Origin: Synechocystis sp. PCC 6714
GTDB lineage: Bacteria; Cyanobacteriota; Cyanobacteriia; Cyanobacteriales; Microcystaceae
DNA length: 64,000 bases
Reading direction: 5' to 3'
Assembly (NCBI RefSeq): GCF_000478825.2
Contig: NZ_CP007543.1
Coordinates: forward strand, 44,693 to 108,692
A program made the position numbers and the translations under genes. Below the pieces are notes generated by a model. It ran no database searches and had not been told where the DNA came from. It saw only the letters and a program-made list of their open reading frames with translations. Position 1 is the stretch's first letter; the number at the start of each line of letters is the position of its first letter. Shown here piece by piece: positions 9,066 to 20,053 of this stretch.

Positions 9066-9692
9066 TTATTGAATAAAGCGGAAGGTTAAATTAATGCGAG
9101 GCTCAACAAATTTCTTTGTTTTAGGGATTTGGTGAAGCCAATATTCTTGAGTGGTGTCCAACATCAGCAATATTGAGCCAGAAGTTAATATCAACTCGAC
9201 CTTTTCAACGGTGGGATCTGTCTTGTGTTTGAGGAGAAAGCGACGGGTGCCTCCAAAACTAACCGAAGCAATGGGATAGTCTTTTTTAAGTTCTGGTTCA
9301 TCGTCAGCGTGCCAACTGACTCCATCTGCTCCAGTGCGATAAAAATTCAATAGTACAGAATTAAAAGTTGCCTTTGCTAGGGTCTCTGCTTTGGTCTTGA
9401 TTGCTTGCAATAGGGGTATCCATGGTGTTGGTTCCATGGCAATGCCAGAGTAGGTGTAACTTCGTTCTGGGTCACCATACCAAGCAGTCAAGCGGGGCAA
9501 GGGTTGGGACTTGCCGAAGAGAATAATTGAATCTTGTTGCCAACAAATTTCTTTTTCTAGTCGATCATAGTAACGAGAAGCTTCAACATCACTGAAGATA
9601 GAGTGATAAAGTTGTAAATGGCCATCGGGGATAATGATTTCTTCGGGAGAGCTATTGGGATAAATATCAAAAAGGCTGAGTTGTTTAATCAA
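9066..9692 (-). CDS. alkB: AlkB-like 2-oxoglutarate/Fe(II) dioxygenase
   Basis: The 208-residue protein is of normal AlkB length. It shows the Fe(II) ligands HxD (WHADDEPEL) and a distal His (YWLHQIPK), plus the 2-oxoglutarate-binding Arg motif (EPRINLTFRFI). AlkB enzymes oxidatively remove alkyl groups from bases in DNA or RNA. The probable start is a TTG at 9692, since the following residues (IKQLSLFD) match the usual AlkB N-terminus. A near-palindromic site, TAGAAAA-AGCC-TTTTCCA, lies 44 bases upstream. The methyltransferase-like gene follows after 24 bases. The enzyme call is secure; the exact substrate class is not determined. Confidence 0.9.
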   Translation of the reverse strand: MIKQLSLFDIYPNSSPEEIIIPDGHLQLYHSIFSDVEASRYYDRLEKEICWQQDSIILFGKSQPLPRLTAWYGDPERSYTYSGIAMEPTPWIPLLQAIKTKAETLAKATFNSVLLNFYRTGADGVSWHADDEPELKKDYPIASVSFGGTRRFLLKHKTDPTVEKVELILTSGSILLMLDTTQEYWLHQIPKTKKFVEPRINLTFRFIQ

Positions 9693-9735
9693 AATCTTTT
9701 ACCCTCGTCGCCACAACTTTAAGTTATCACTGCAA

Positions 9736-9753
9736 TAGAAAAAGCCTTTTCCA
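9736..9753. promoter_or_regulatory. candidate operator upstream of alkB
   Basis: TAGAAAA-AGCC-TTTTCCA matches the motif TAGAAAA-N4-TTTTCTA with one mismatch in the right arm. It lies 44 bases before the alkB start, as in the other copies found upstream of the 196-residue gene, the helicase and the WYL/csx3 pair. Confidence 0.4.
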
Positions 9754-9798
9754 AAAGCTCCATCAATCCGTAAGTTATCAGAGAAGCCCATACTTTTG

Positions 9799-10164
9799 TT
9801 ACCTCAAAACCTGGAGATACAGTTCTTCGGGGTGTCCATTACTAAAAAAGCTCGTCATAGTGGAGGAAAACCAAGCCCAATCTTGGCTTTCACTGATATA
9901 CCAGTAACCGTCAAATTCGGGTTCCTGGCGGCGAAAGCTCAAGTGCAAACCTGGAAATTTCTGGGCACTAAAAATCAACTGAAACTTAGCTCCGTCATTA
10001 GGTTCAATACCCAAGCGTGTCTTAGCTAATTGGGTTAAAACAATATTTGTGCCCGCCACAAAGGGTTCTGCCATGACTCCCAAATTAGGAGCATCAAAGG
10101 CCCAAGTGCGACCGAGCCAGTAGGGTTCAATGGTGAATAAACTGTTGTTGATGCAAGTAGTCAT
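9799..10164 (-). CDS. DUF6717-like protein, copy 1
   Basis: A 121-residue protein beginning MTTCINNSLFTIEPYW, with the start chosen at 10164 by comparison with its paralogue at 10857-11246. Shared features are an N-terminal FTIxPYWxGxTWAFDA block, GEPF/AEPFVAG, a central FQLIFSA with an aromatic-rich stretch, DGYWY, and a C-terminal GHPEELYLQV. I believe this is family DUF6717 (function unknown), recalled by motif only. The conserved Trp/Tyr residues suggest a small beta-rich binding fold. A motif copy, TAGAAAT-CAGT-TTTTCCA, lies 52 bases upstream. A kinase-like gene separates the two paralogues. Confidence 0.65.
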   Translation of the reverse strand: MTTCINNSLFTIEPYWLGRTWAFDAPNLGVMAEPFVAGTNIVLTQLAKTRLGIEPNDGAKFQLIFSAQKFPGLHLSFRRQEPEFDGYWYISESQDWAWFSSTMTSFFSNGHPEELYLQVLR

Positions 10165-10215
10165 TTTGTCTTTTCTAATTCTATTGATTCGGCAATTATT
10201 TTTATATCTCACTGC

Positions 10216-10233
10216 TAGAAATCAGTTTTTCCA
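10216..10233. promoter_or_regulatory. weaker candidate operator copy
   Basis: TAGAAAT-CAGT-TTTTCCA differs from TAGAAAA-N4-TTTTCTA at one base in each arm. It lies 52 bases upstream of the DUF6717-like gene. On its own it would not be notable; its value is in the series. Confidence 0.3.
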
Positions 10234-10340
10234 CTGACTTCTTAACTGTTTATAGTCAATCAAAGTAAGGTTGAGACGGCTAAGGTCTTTACCAAAGAGG
10301 CTTTTAGCTCCGGTCAGTGTCTTACTTTCAATTAAATCAG

Positions 10341-10838
10341 CTATAACTGTGAAAAATCAATGTTTTCTAGCTGGTCATAGGGAATATGGTGGAATTCAGT
10401 AAATCCTTCATCTTTACTAGGAGGGGATTTTTCTAGGGCCATGGCATAAATCTCAATCACATCTTCGGGAACCTGTCGCAGTCTATTTTTATTCCTTTGG
10501 CAGCAAACTTCCAATGGCGTTTGTAAATACCAGCCAATAATCTTCAAGTCATCCAATTTTTTTAAGCTGTCCAATAATTCTGAGCGCCAAGCTTTTTCGG
10601 CATTAGTGGCATCATAAATAATCTCTTTTCCAGCGGCGATCGCCTGGGCAATTTGAGTAGAAATCTCCCTATTGATTAATGCCCAATCTCCCTGGGTTGC
10701 GGCATCTCCAAATAAATCCTTCCTAATTTGGTCAGTGGAAATTATCTGGCTTTGGGGTATGGCTTGATGGAGATGGGCCGCCAGGGTGGATTTCCCACTG
10801 GCCGGACAACCGATTAAAACATGAAAAACAGATGTCAT
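10341..10838 (-). CDS. AAA-type polynucleotide-kinase-like P-loop NTPase
   Basis: The 165-residue protein has a Walker A loop at residues 10-17 (GCPASGKST), followed by the ISTDQIRKDLFG segment and IIYDATNA, and an Arg-rich lid region (CCQRNKNRLRQVPEDVI). This is the layout of the AAA_33/PNKP-like kinase group, which also includes zeta-toxin relatives. The target is unknown. Just past its stop, another frame continues for about 40 residues (LTGAKSLFGKDLSRLNL and onward to 10222). This could be a C-terminal extension lost by a frameshift. The neighbouring AlkB and methyltransferase-like genes hint at nucleic-acid end or base repair, as inference. Confidence 0.75.
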   Translation of the reverse strand: MTSVFHVLIGCPASGKSTLAAHLHQAIPQSQIISTDQIRKDLFGDAATQGDWALINREISTQIAQAIAAGKEIIYDATNAEKAWRSELLDSLKKLDDLKIIGWYLQTPLEVCCQRNKNRLRQVPEDVIEIYAMALEKSPPSKDEGFTEFHHIPYDQLENIDFSQL

Positions 10839-10856
10839 TATTGCGGCATTGCTTTG

Positions 10857-11246
10857 TTATTGATCGATAGCCCGCACTTGAATGTAGAGTTTTTCAGGAT
10901 GACCGCCCGGGAAAAAGTGCAGGGTAGCAGGGCATAACCAACCCCGATCGCCAAAGTCAAGGTTTTGATAATCATTGCCAGCGTCCACTACTTTGTACCA
11001 GTAACCTTCATATTCTGCCTCTTGCCGCTCGAAACAGGCGTGATAACTTGGAAATCCCTCGGCACTGAAGATTAGCTCGAATTGACTGCCTTGTTCTGTC
11101 TCCAATGTCAATTCCCTCTGGACAATGGCGCTCAAAATGGCGTCAGCCCCGGAAACAAAGGGTTCCCCCAATAGACCCACTTCGGCTGCATCAAACGCCC
11201 AGGTGCTTCCGGTCCAATAGGGGTTAATGGTGAAAATACTATTCAT
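10857..11246 (-). CDS. DUF6717-like protein, copy 2
   Basis: A 129-residue paralogue of the protein at 9799-10164. It shares FTINPYWTGSTWAFDA, the GEPFVSGAD segment, FELIFSAEGFP, YEGYWY and a GHPEKLYIQV end. It is first in the minus-strand run ahead of the kinase-like gene, with 18 bases between them, so it probably shares a transcript. No TAGAAAA palindrome of good quality lies upstream. The function is unknown. Confidence 0.65.
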   Translation of the reverse strand: MNSIFTINPYWTGSTWAFDAAEVGLLGEPFVSGADAILSAIVQRELTLETEQGSQFELIFSAEGFPSYHACFERQEAEYEGYWYKVVDAGNDYQNLDFGDRGWLCPATLHFFPGGHPEKLYIQVRAIDQ

Positions 11247-11294
11247 GTCTGTCTGCTTCTCCGTGAAAAATTGCGAGTTCTGGTGAATGGATTA

Positions 11295-11435
11295 CTACGG
11301 CTGGTTCCGAGCACGGGAAGAATGGAGCTTTTTCCGCAGGGCTTGGAGGCGGGCTTTTTGTCGCCGCACCTTTTTGGGAGCCCCTGCACTCTTTTTTTGC
11401 TCCTGTTTTTGAGACTGCCAGTGTTTTAGTTGCAT
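11295..11435 (-). CDS. small Lys/Arg-rich protein, 46 residues
   Basis: An ATG at 11435 opens a 46-residue frame. About a third of its residues are Lys or Arg (for example APKKVRRQKARL and ALRKKLHSSRAR), and it is rich in Gln. Such a basic helix could bind nucleic acid. There is no clear ribosome site, so the gene is only moderately likely. It lies between the DUF6717-like gene and the trailer end of the CRISPR array. Confidence 0.35.
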   Translation of the reverse strand: MQLKHWQSQKQEQKKSAGAPKKVRRQKARLQALRKKLHSSRARNQP

Positions 11436-11579
11436 GGTGGATGACTTAACTCAGCATCTGCTTTTTAGCATGGCATTAGACAACCCCTTTTCTTGATTTT
11501 TTATTCAGTACGAATTTTAAAAACACCGTATACTCCTGGTGATCCAAGGGAGTCTTGCTGGCAATTATTACCGTAGCGA

Positions 11580-12649
11580 GTTTTAAATCAGTTAATTTCT
11601 CCTACGAGTCGAGACACTGAAGCTGGAATTCTAAAAAAAGTATTAAGAACTGTTTCCAATCAATTAATTTCTCCTACGAGTGGAGACGAATCATGACTAC
11701 ATTAACCTTTGTTCAATCTCTAGTTTCCAATCAATTAATTTCTCCTACGAGTGGAGACTCAAAGTAAAAAAGAAAGATCGAATATTCCTAGAAGACGGGT
11801 TTCCAATCAATTAATTTCTCCTACGAGTGGAGACTACGGAATGTGAACATAGTAGTGCCGTGGGCGACTACGTTTCCAATCAATTAATTTCTCCTACGAG
11901 TGGAGACGAGTTGGGATCATTTACTCCCCAAGACTTCATCAGGTTTCCAATCAATTAATTTCTCCTACGAGTGGAGACTCCTTCTTTATAACTAAATTGT
12001 CACCGGCGTTTATCGTTTCCAATCAATTAATTTCTCCTACGAGTGGAGACCTTCTTTAGACAAAAAATCAATAAAAGAACTACGCAAGTTTCCAATCAAT
12101 TAATTTCTCCTACGAGTGGAGACAACAACATGGACTTCCTCAATCTTCTGTTTGTTTAGTTTCCAATCAATTAATTTCTCCTACGAGTGGAGACAACAAC
12201 ATGGACTTCCTCAATCTTCTGTTTGTTTAGTTTCCAATCAATTAATTTCTCCTACGAGTGGAGACTGCATTGCAGCGAACAGATCGACTGGCTGGCGGCA
12301 CATGTTTCCAATCAATTAATTTCTCCTACGAGTGGAGACATTGGTTGTGTGGCTGGAATCGCCTCAAGAACAACCTTTGTTTCCAATCAATTAATTTCTC
12401 CTACGAGTGGAGACACAGCGGGCTGTATCAGCCCAACGGCAAGGAAGTTATCTATTTCCTGGTTTCCAATCAATTAATTTCTCCTACGAGTGGAGACATG
12501 TTTGGCATCCATGCTGCTCCTTACAACCTTTTTGCGGTTTCCAATCAATTAATTTCTCCTACGAGTGGAGACCCGTGCTAAAAACAGCGCTTGCACTGCC
12601 CGCCCGGTCGGTAGTTTCCAATCAATTAATTTCTCCTACGAGTGGAGAC
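11580..12649 (-). CRISPR. CRISPR array, 15 repeats and 14 spacers
   Basis: 36-base repeats start at 11580, 11652, 11723, 11799, 11872, 11943, 12015, 12088, 12159, 12230, 12304, 12379, 12462, 12537 and 12614. On the plus strand they begin GTTTCCAATCAATTAATTTC and end TCCTACGAGTGGAGAC. The copy at 11580 is degenerate (GTTTTAAATCAG start, GTCGAGAC end), which marks the leader-distal end. The array is therefore read on the minus strand from the cas2 side, where the repeat ends TTGGAAAC, a handle typical of type III crRNAs. Spacers are 35-41 bases except one of 47 (12415-12461). The spacers at 12124-12158 and 12195-12229 are identical. Confidence 0.97.
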
Positions 12650-12855
12650 TGTCTCCATTTTAAAGCCTTACGGGACAAGGCATCCAATCCTCATTTGCGA
12701 GGCTCAGCAAAAACTGACTATAATCGGAAAAGCTCAATGTAAAAATAGCGGCTGAAACCCTTATACACCAAACCATCGAGGCTCGCAGCGAAAAACGGAC
12801 ATTACAGCGATTTTCCAACAGCCTCGCAATGGTACACCAATAATCAGCATAGATT
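12650..12855 (-). promoter_or_regulatory. probable CRISPR leader
   Basis: The 206 bases between the intact first repeat and the end of cas2 hold no gene. The array orientation places the leader and promoter for pre-crRNA here. A GCCTCGCA / TGCGAGGC pair within the region could form a stem. No clear -35/-10 pair was fixed. Confidence 0.55.
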
Positions 12856-13134
12856 TTAGACAATGACTGAACCGGGGGGCTTAGTTAATGGAGGTTCTCC
12901 CCAAATATCAACCTGGGTGAGGGTATGCCCAGACAAAGGATAAAAACGCAAACTATCTTCCTCCGATTGATAAATTTTGCGGAGACGCTTTTGCAATTCA
13001 TTAAACTTAGACTTAGATAACGTACATTCAAATACAGAATATTGCACCCTTTGGCCATAACCTTCCAATAAATCGGCCATCTTTTTACGACGGCGATCAT
13101 CAGGAATATCGTAGGCAATAACATAGAGAAACAT
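12856..13134 (-). CDS. cas2: CRISPR-associated endoribonuclease/adaptation protein Cas2
   Basis: The 92-residue protein starts MFLYVIAYDIPDDRRRKKM, with the Asp of the first strand (YDIPDD) placed as in Cas2. It then has GQRVQYSVFECTLS and a C-terminal strand (SLRFYPLSG). Cas2 forms the adaptation complex with Cas1 that inserts new spacers. I start at the ATG at 13134; the frame also opens one codon earlier with TTG. It begins four bases after the cas1 stop and is followed by the leader and array on the same strand. Confidence 0.95.
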   Translation of the reverse strand: MFLYVIAYDIPDDRRRKKMADLLEGYGQRVQYSVFECTLSKSKFNELQKRLRKIYQSEEDSLRFYPLSGHTLTQVDIWGEPPLTKPPGSVIV

Positions 13135-13137
13135 CAA

Positions 13138-14127
13138 TTAGCGAATTAAAAAAGGAGAATAACTGTTAGAAGGGGAATAAATAAAAGCCTTATATTTTTT
13201 TACTTGATCGATTAGACAATGCCAGCGGGGAAAATCACCCTGGTCAAAAGACAAAACTTTCTCCATTCTGCCCACAAAAGCTCCCAGCCATTTTCTTCTA
13301 CCGGAGCTATTGAGAAAACAACCACCATTTTGGAAGACAAAATCCTCCCCTACATCGATCAAACGACGATTGATCATATACAAAACCAAAGAATCCACTA
13401 TAGGGACTCGAAACTCCTCAATTAGATCCGAAGCCAAGGCCGCATGGCGTTCCGAACCTTGATGTAGACAAGCCTGATAGGGGTCTAACCCCTGCAATTC
13501 AATCAAAGTTAGTAAATGATTCCAAAGCACCTGATAGCCAAAACTAAGCATGGCATTAACCGGATTACCAGGGGGACGACGGGAACGACCAAAAAAGATA
13601 AAGTTAGAATTTTTGATGCAATCTGCCCAAGTTTGAAAATAAAGATTAGCCGCTGTGCCTTCATAGCCCAACAGTTGTTCTAGCCTCTCAGCTTTTATTG
13701 TTAACTCAACAAAGTGCTTTAGCCCATCGATCGCCAATTGAAGAGAAGGGGTGGGGTGCTTGCGGTGTTGGCGTTGGAGAAAAACTCGAGCATTTTTTAT
13801 TTTCGCCGTCACAATGGTACGGGCGGTAATCAACCGTTGTTGCCAGCCAAGCTCCTGCTGGTATCGGCTCAGATGACGATAACCCCGTTCAATCGCAATA
13901 ATACGGCCGTAGCAAAAACCCATGCGGGAAAGATACAGAATAGGAATATTGCGACTCAGGCAAGCGTGGATCGCCTGGGTAGTGACCTGGGCCTTGCCAA
14001 AAATCAATACCTGTTCCAAAAAAAGCAGTTGCACCTCCGCCAAAATCCGATCCTGACGCTTCACCAACAGAAACTCCTTTCTTAGGGAAACATAACAGTC
14101 AGATTGGGAAACATAGAGAGTTTTCAC
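13138..14127 (-). CDS. cas1: CRISPR-associated integrase Cas1
   Basis: The 329-residue protein has the Cas1 layout: an N-terminal beta domain (LYVSQSDCYVSLRKEF), then the helical catalytic domain with LLGYEGTAANLYF carrying the catalytic Glu. NPVNAMLSFGYQVLW follows, with His in LHQGSERHAAL and acidic residues in LASDLIEEFRVP. It integrates prespacers together with Cas2. The start is a GTG at 14127 whose TGA overlap with csx18 points to coupled translation. Here cas1 is not fused to a reverse transcriptase. The presence of a complete adaptation pair next to the array suggests that this type III-B locus can acquire its own spacers. Confidence 0.96.
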   Translation of the reverse strand: MKTLYVSQSDCYVSLRKEFLLVKRQDRILAEVQLLFLEQVLIFGKAQVTTQAIHACLSRNIPILYLSRMGFCYGRIIAIERGYRHLSRYQQELGWQQRLITARTIVTAKIKNARVFLQRQHRKHPTPSLQLAIDGLKHFVELTIKAERLEQLLGYEGTAANLYFQTWADCIKNSNFIFFGRSRRPPGNPVNAMLSFGYQVLWNHLLTLIELQGLDPYQACLHQGSERHAALASDLIEEFRVPIVDSLVLYMINRRLIDVGEDFVFQNGGCFLNSSGRRKWLGAFVGRMEKVLSFDQGDFPRWHCLIDQVKKYKAFIYSPSNSYSPFLIR

Positions 14128-14414
14128 CAGCGGTCCCGCCTTTGGATAGGTTGATGGGAAGTTTGAGGAGTAATACCGACATTTGGATTAGCATTAGTGG
14201 GTAGACCATGGGGATTAGTCCCCTGGAGCAACCACCGCACCACAACATCACCAAAAACACTGAGCATGAAAGTCGAACAGGCCACCAACAGGGTATTGAT
14301 AATCACCGCCGCCAAACCCAAAGGGGCAATAAGCAAAATCACCAAAGTGATCAGACCATTGGCAATAGCCAGGACAAGATTGCGGGCAAAGAGAAGTCGG
14401 GAAGGGGAATACAT
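14124..14414 (-). CDS. csx18: Csx18-like small membrane protein
   Basis: A 96-residue protein with two hydrophobic helices (ARNLVLAIANGLITLVILLIA and LAAVIINTLLVACSTFMLSVF), followed by a polar Pro/Asn/Gln-rich tail. In cyanobacteria a small two-helix protein of this kind adjoining cas1 is named Csx18 (recalled). I prefer the ATG at 14414 (MYSPSRLLFARN), although the frame opens earlier. It overlaps the cas1 start by four bases. Its role is unknown. A membrane protein in a cOA-producing system could be an effector or an anchor, but that is speculation. Confidence 0.7.
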   Translation of the reverse strand: MYSPSRLLFARNLVLAIANGLITLVILLIAPLGLAAVIINTLLVACSTFMLSVFGDVVVRWLLQGTNPHGLPTNANPNVGITPQTSHQPIQRRDRW

Positions 14415-14615
14415 GCTACGGGACACAGTGAGGAAAGTTGCCGAAATTTTAACTCCCCTAACCACAAAAATAGTATGAAGTTTTTTAAACACAAGTATTA
14501 AGAAAAGCTAAAATTTGTTCTTTTCCTTGGGAAGTCCGCTAGGCTAACGGAATCAAAGTTGCTTAATGGCTTTGAACTGAAATCTGCAATTCCAAGACCA
14601 AAAGGAAATCAGCCT

Positions 14616-18670
<4,055 letters not shown>

Positions 18671-18722
18671 AAACTAAACCCATCACTAACTTTCCTCATT
18701 ATTCCTCGGCTTTTATGGCAAC

Positions 18723-18736
18723 GCTCCCCAGGGAGC
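18723..18736. repeat. short GC-rich hairpin between cmr3 and cmr4
   Basis: GCTCC and GGAGC flank CCAG, within a 103-base gap in an operon whose other gaps are 2-44 bases. It could be an RNA processing or pausing element. The stem is short, so the call is weak. Confidence 0.25.
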
Positions 18737-18773
18737 AACTAATAGATTGACTGTTCTTCTATTCCCCATTTTC

Positions 18774-19553
18774 ATGAACATTCAACATCTATATCTCCTC
18801 TCCCCCCTCCATACCGGCGGCACCACCCAGGAAGGCAATTTATTGGGCATTGCCCGGGAGTCCCACACTAATTTTCCCTACATTCCTTCTAGTACCATTC
18901 GGGGTCGTTTGCGGGCCGCTGTGGATGACAATAAACGGGACGCTTTATTTGGCAATGATCTAAACAGTGACAATGGTAATTTAACCCAGGGCAGTGTTTG
19001 GGTTGGGGATGGTTCTTTGCTTTGGCTTCCTGTACCTTCCCTTAGCCATGGCGTGATTTGGATTAGTTGTCCCCTATTGCTCAATCGCTATGCCAGGGTT
19101 GCTAAAGTCACTTCCCAAACGGCGATCGTCCCTTACTTGTACAATTTCCATCAAGCTAACGAAAAAGTTTATTTAAAGGATGCTATTTTTGATAGTAGTG
19201 AATTAATTAATTGGGATAAAGGGCAAGCTAAAAAATTTACTCCTCATCAGTCTAACGTAGCTATTGAAAGAGCATTAGTATTGCCAGATCAGCATTGTGC
19301 AACGGTAATCCAAATGGGACTTTGGCGACAGGTCAAGATCAAGTTAGATCAACATAAAACTGTTGATGGTGGCTTTCGCTACGAAGAAGCAATTCCCCCT
19401 GATACATTGATGTATTTCCCCTGGGGTATTACTGCCCAAGCTAAGGGCAATCAGGAGGCGGGCGAACAGTTTCAAGACTTATTAACTGTCAATGCAATTA
19501 TGCAAATTGGGGGACAAGAAAGCTTGGGAAGGGGTTTTGTTGAGTGTTTTTAG
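18774..19553 (+). CDS. cmr4: Type III-B backbone subunit Cmr4
   Basis: A 259-residue RAMP protein. The start is set at the ATG at 18774 because MNIQHLYLLSPLHTGG matches the Cmr4 N-terminus. IPSSTIRGRLRAAVDD is the conserved segment near the catalytic loop, and the Asp there (VDD) is the likely target-RNA cleavage residue. The C-terminal IGGQESLGRGFVE is the RAMP glycine-rich loop. Cmr4 forms the repeated filament along the crRNA and cleaves target RNA at six-base steps. No clear Shine-Dalgarno sequence is seen. Confidence 0.93.
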   Translation: MNIQHLYLLSPLHTGGTTQEGNLLGIARESHTNFPYIPSSTIRGRLRAAVDDNKRDALFGNDLNSDNGNLTQGSVWVGDGSLLWLPVPSLSHGVIWISCPLLLNRYARVAKVTSQTAIVPYLYNFHQANEKVYLKDAIFDSSELINWDKGQAKKFTPHQSNVAIERALVLPDQHCATVIQMGLWRQVKIKLDQHKTVDGGFRYEEAIPPDTLMYFPWGITAQAKGNQEAGEQFQDLLTVNAIMQIGGQESLGRGFVECF

Positions 19554-19587
19554 ATTTTATTTAGAACAGCAAAAATAGGAGAAAATC

Positions 19588-20010
19588 ATGCCTAACTTCG
19601 ATCCACGAACTTTAAACAAATGTGCGTTTGAGGCTTTGACAAACCTACGCAAAGAACATCAAAAATTAGTTCCTGATTTTGAGAAAGCTAAAAAAGGTCT
19701 CAAAGACCAAAAAAATCAGGCAATGGAAATTTATACCTACCTTTCAACTTGGGGGCTGATGCGACTGAAAGCTGAAGAAAAGGCAATCAGTAAAGAGCAA
19801 GACGAACGTCGAAAAGTTGTCAAGTCATTTTTTAAATATTTACAGGAGCTTGCTGAACGAAATGATTTAGCAGGAGACGATGATTTAAAAAACTTTGTTA
19901 AACTTTCCGCTAATGAGTATCTCGGCTTAACAGGTTTAGCCATTGAACTAGCTAATGAATTTGGTTTTTGGGCTAATGCTGTTTATCACGACATCACCGG
20001 CGCACAATAA
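19588..20010 (+). CDS. cmr5: Type III-B small subunit Cmr5
   Basis: A 140-residue, mainly helical and charged protein in the Cmr5 position. FGFWANAVYHDI near the C-terminus and the helical segment EIYTYLSTWGLMRLKAEEKAI fit Cmr5. A good ribosome site (AGGAG) precedes the ATG. Cmr5 lines the groove where target RNA runs opposite the Cmr4 filament. Confidence 0.85.
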   Translation: MPNFDPRTLNKCAFEALTNLRKEHQKLVPDFEKAKKGLKDQKNQAMEIYTYLSTWGLMRLKAEEKAISKEQDERRKVVKSFFKYLQELAERNDLAGDDDLKNFVKLSANEYLGLTGLAIELANEFGFWANAVYHDITGAQ

Positions 20011-20053
20011 TTAGCATTTTACAATTCTTAAAAACTCTTAGTTTTAAATCATC

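Noticed and set aside
10341..10838. Zeta-type toxin
   Set aside because: The P-loop and lid fit the broader kinase group, but no epsilon antitoxin is adjacent, so a toxin call is not supported.
12116..12742. Overlapping plus-strand ORFs of 67-111 codons rich in SNQLISPTSGD / SINFSYEWR units
   Set aside because: These are translations of the CRISPR repeats; the periodic residues come from the 36-base repeat, not from a protein.
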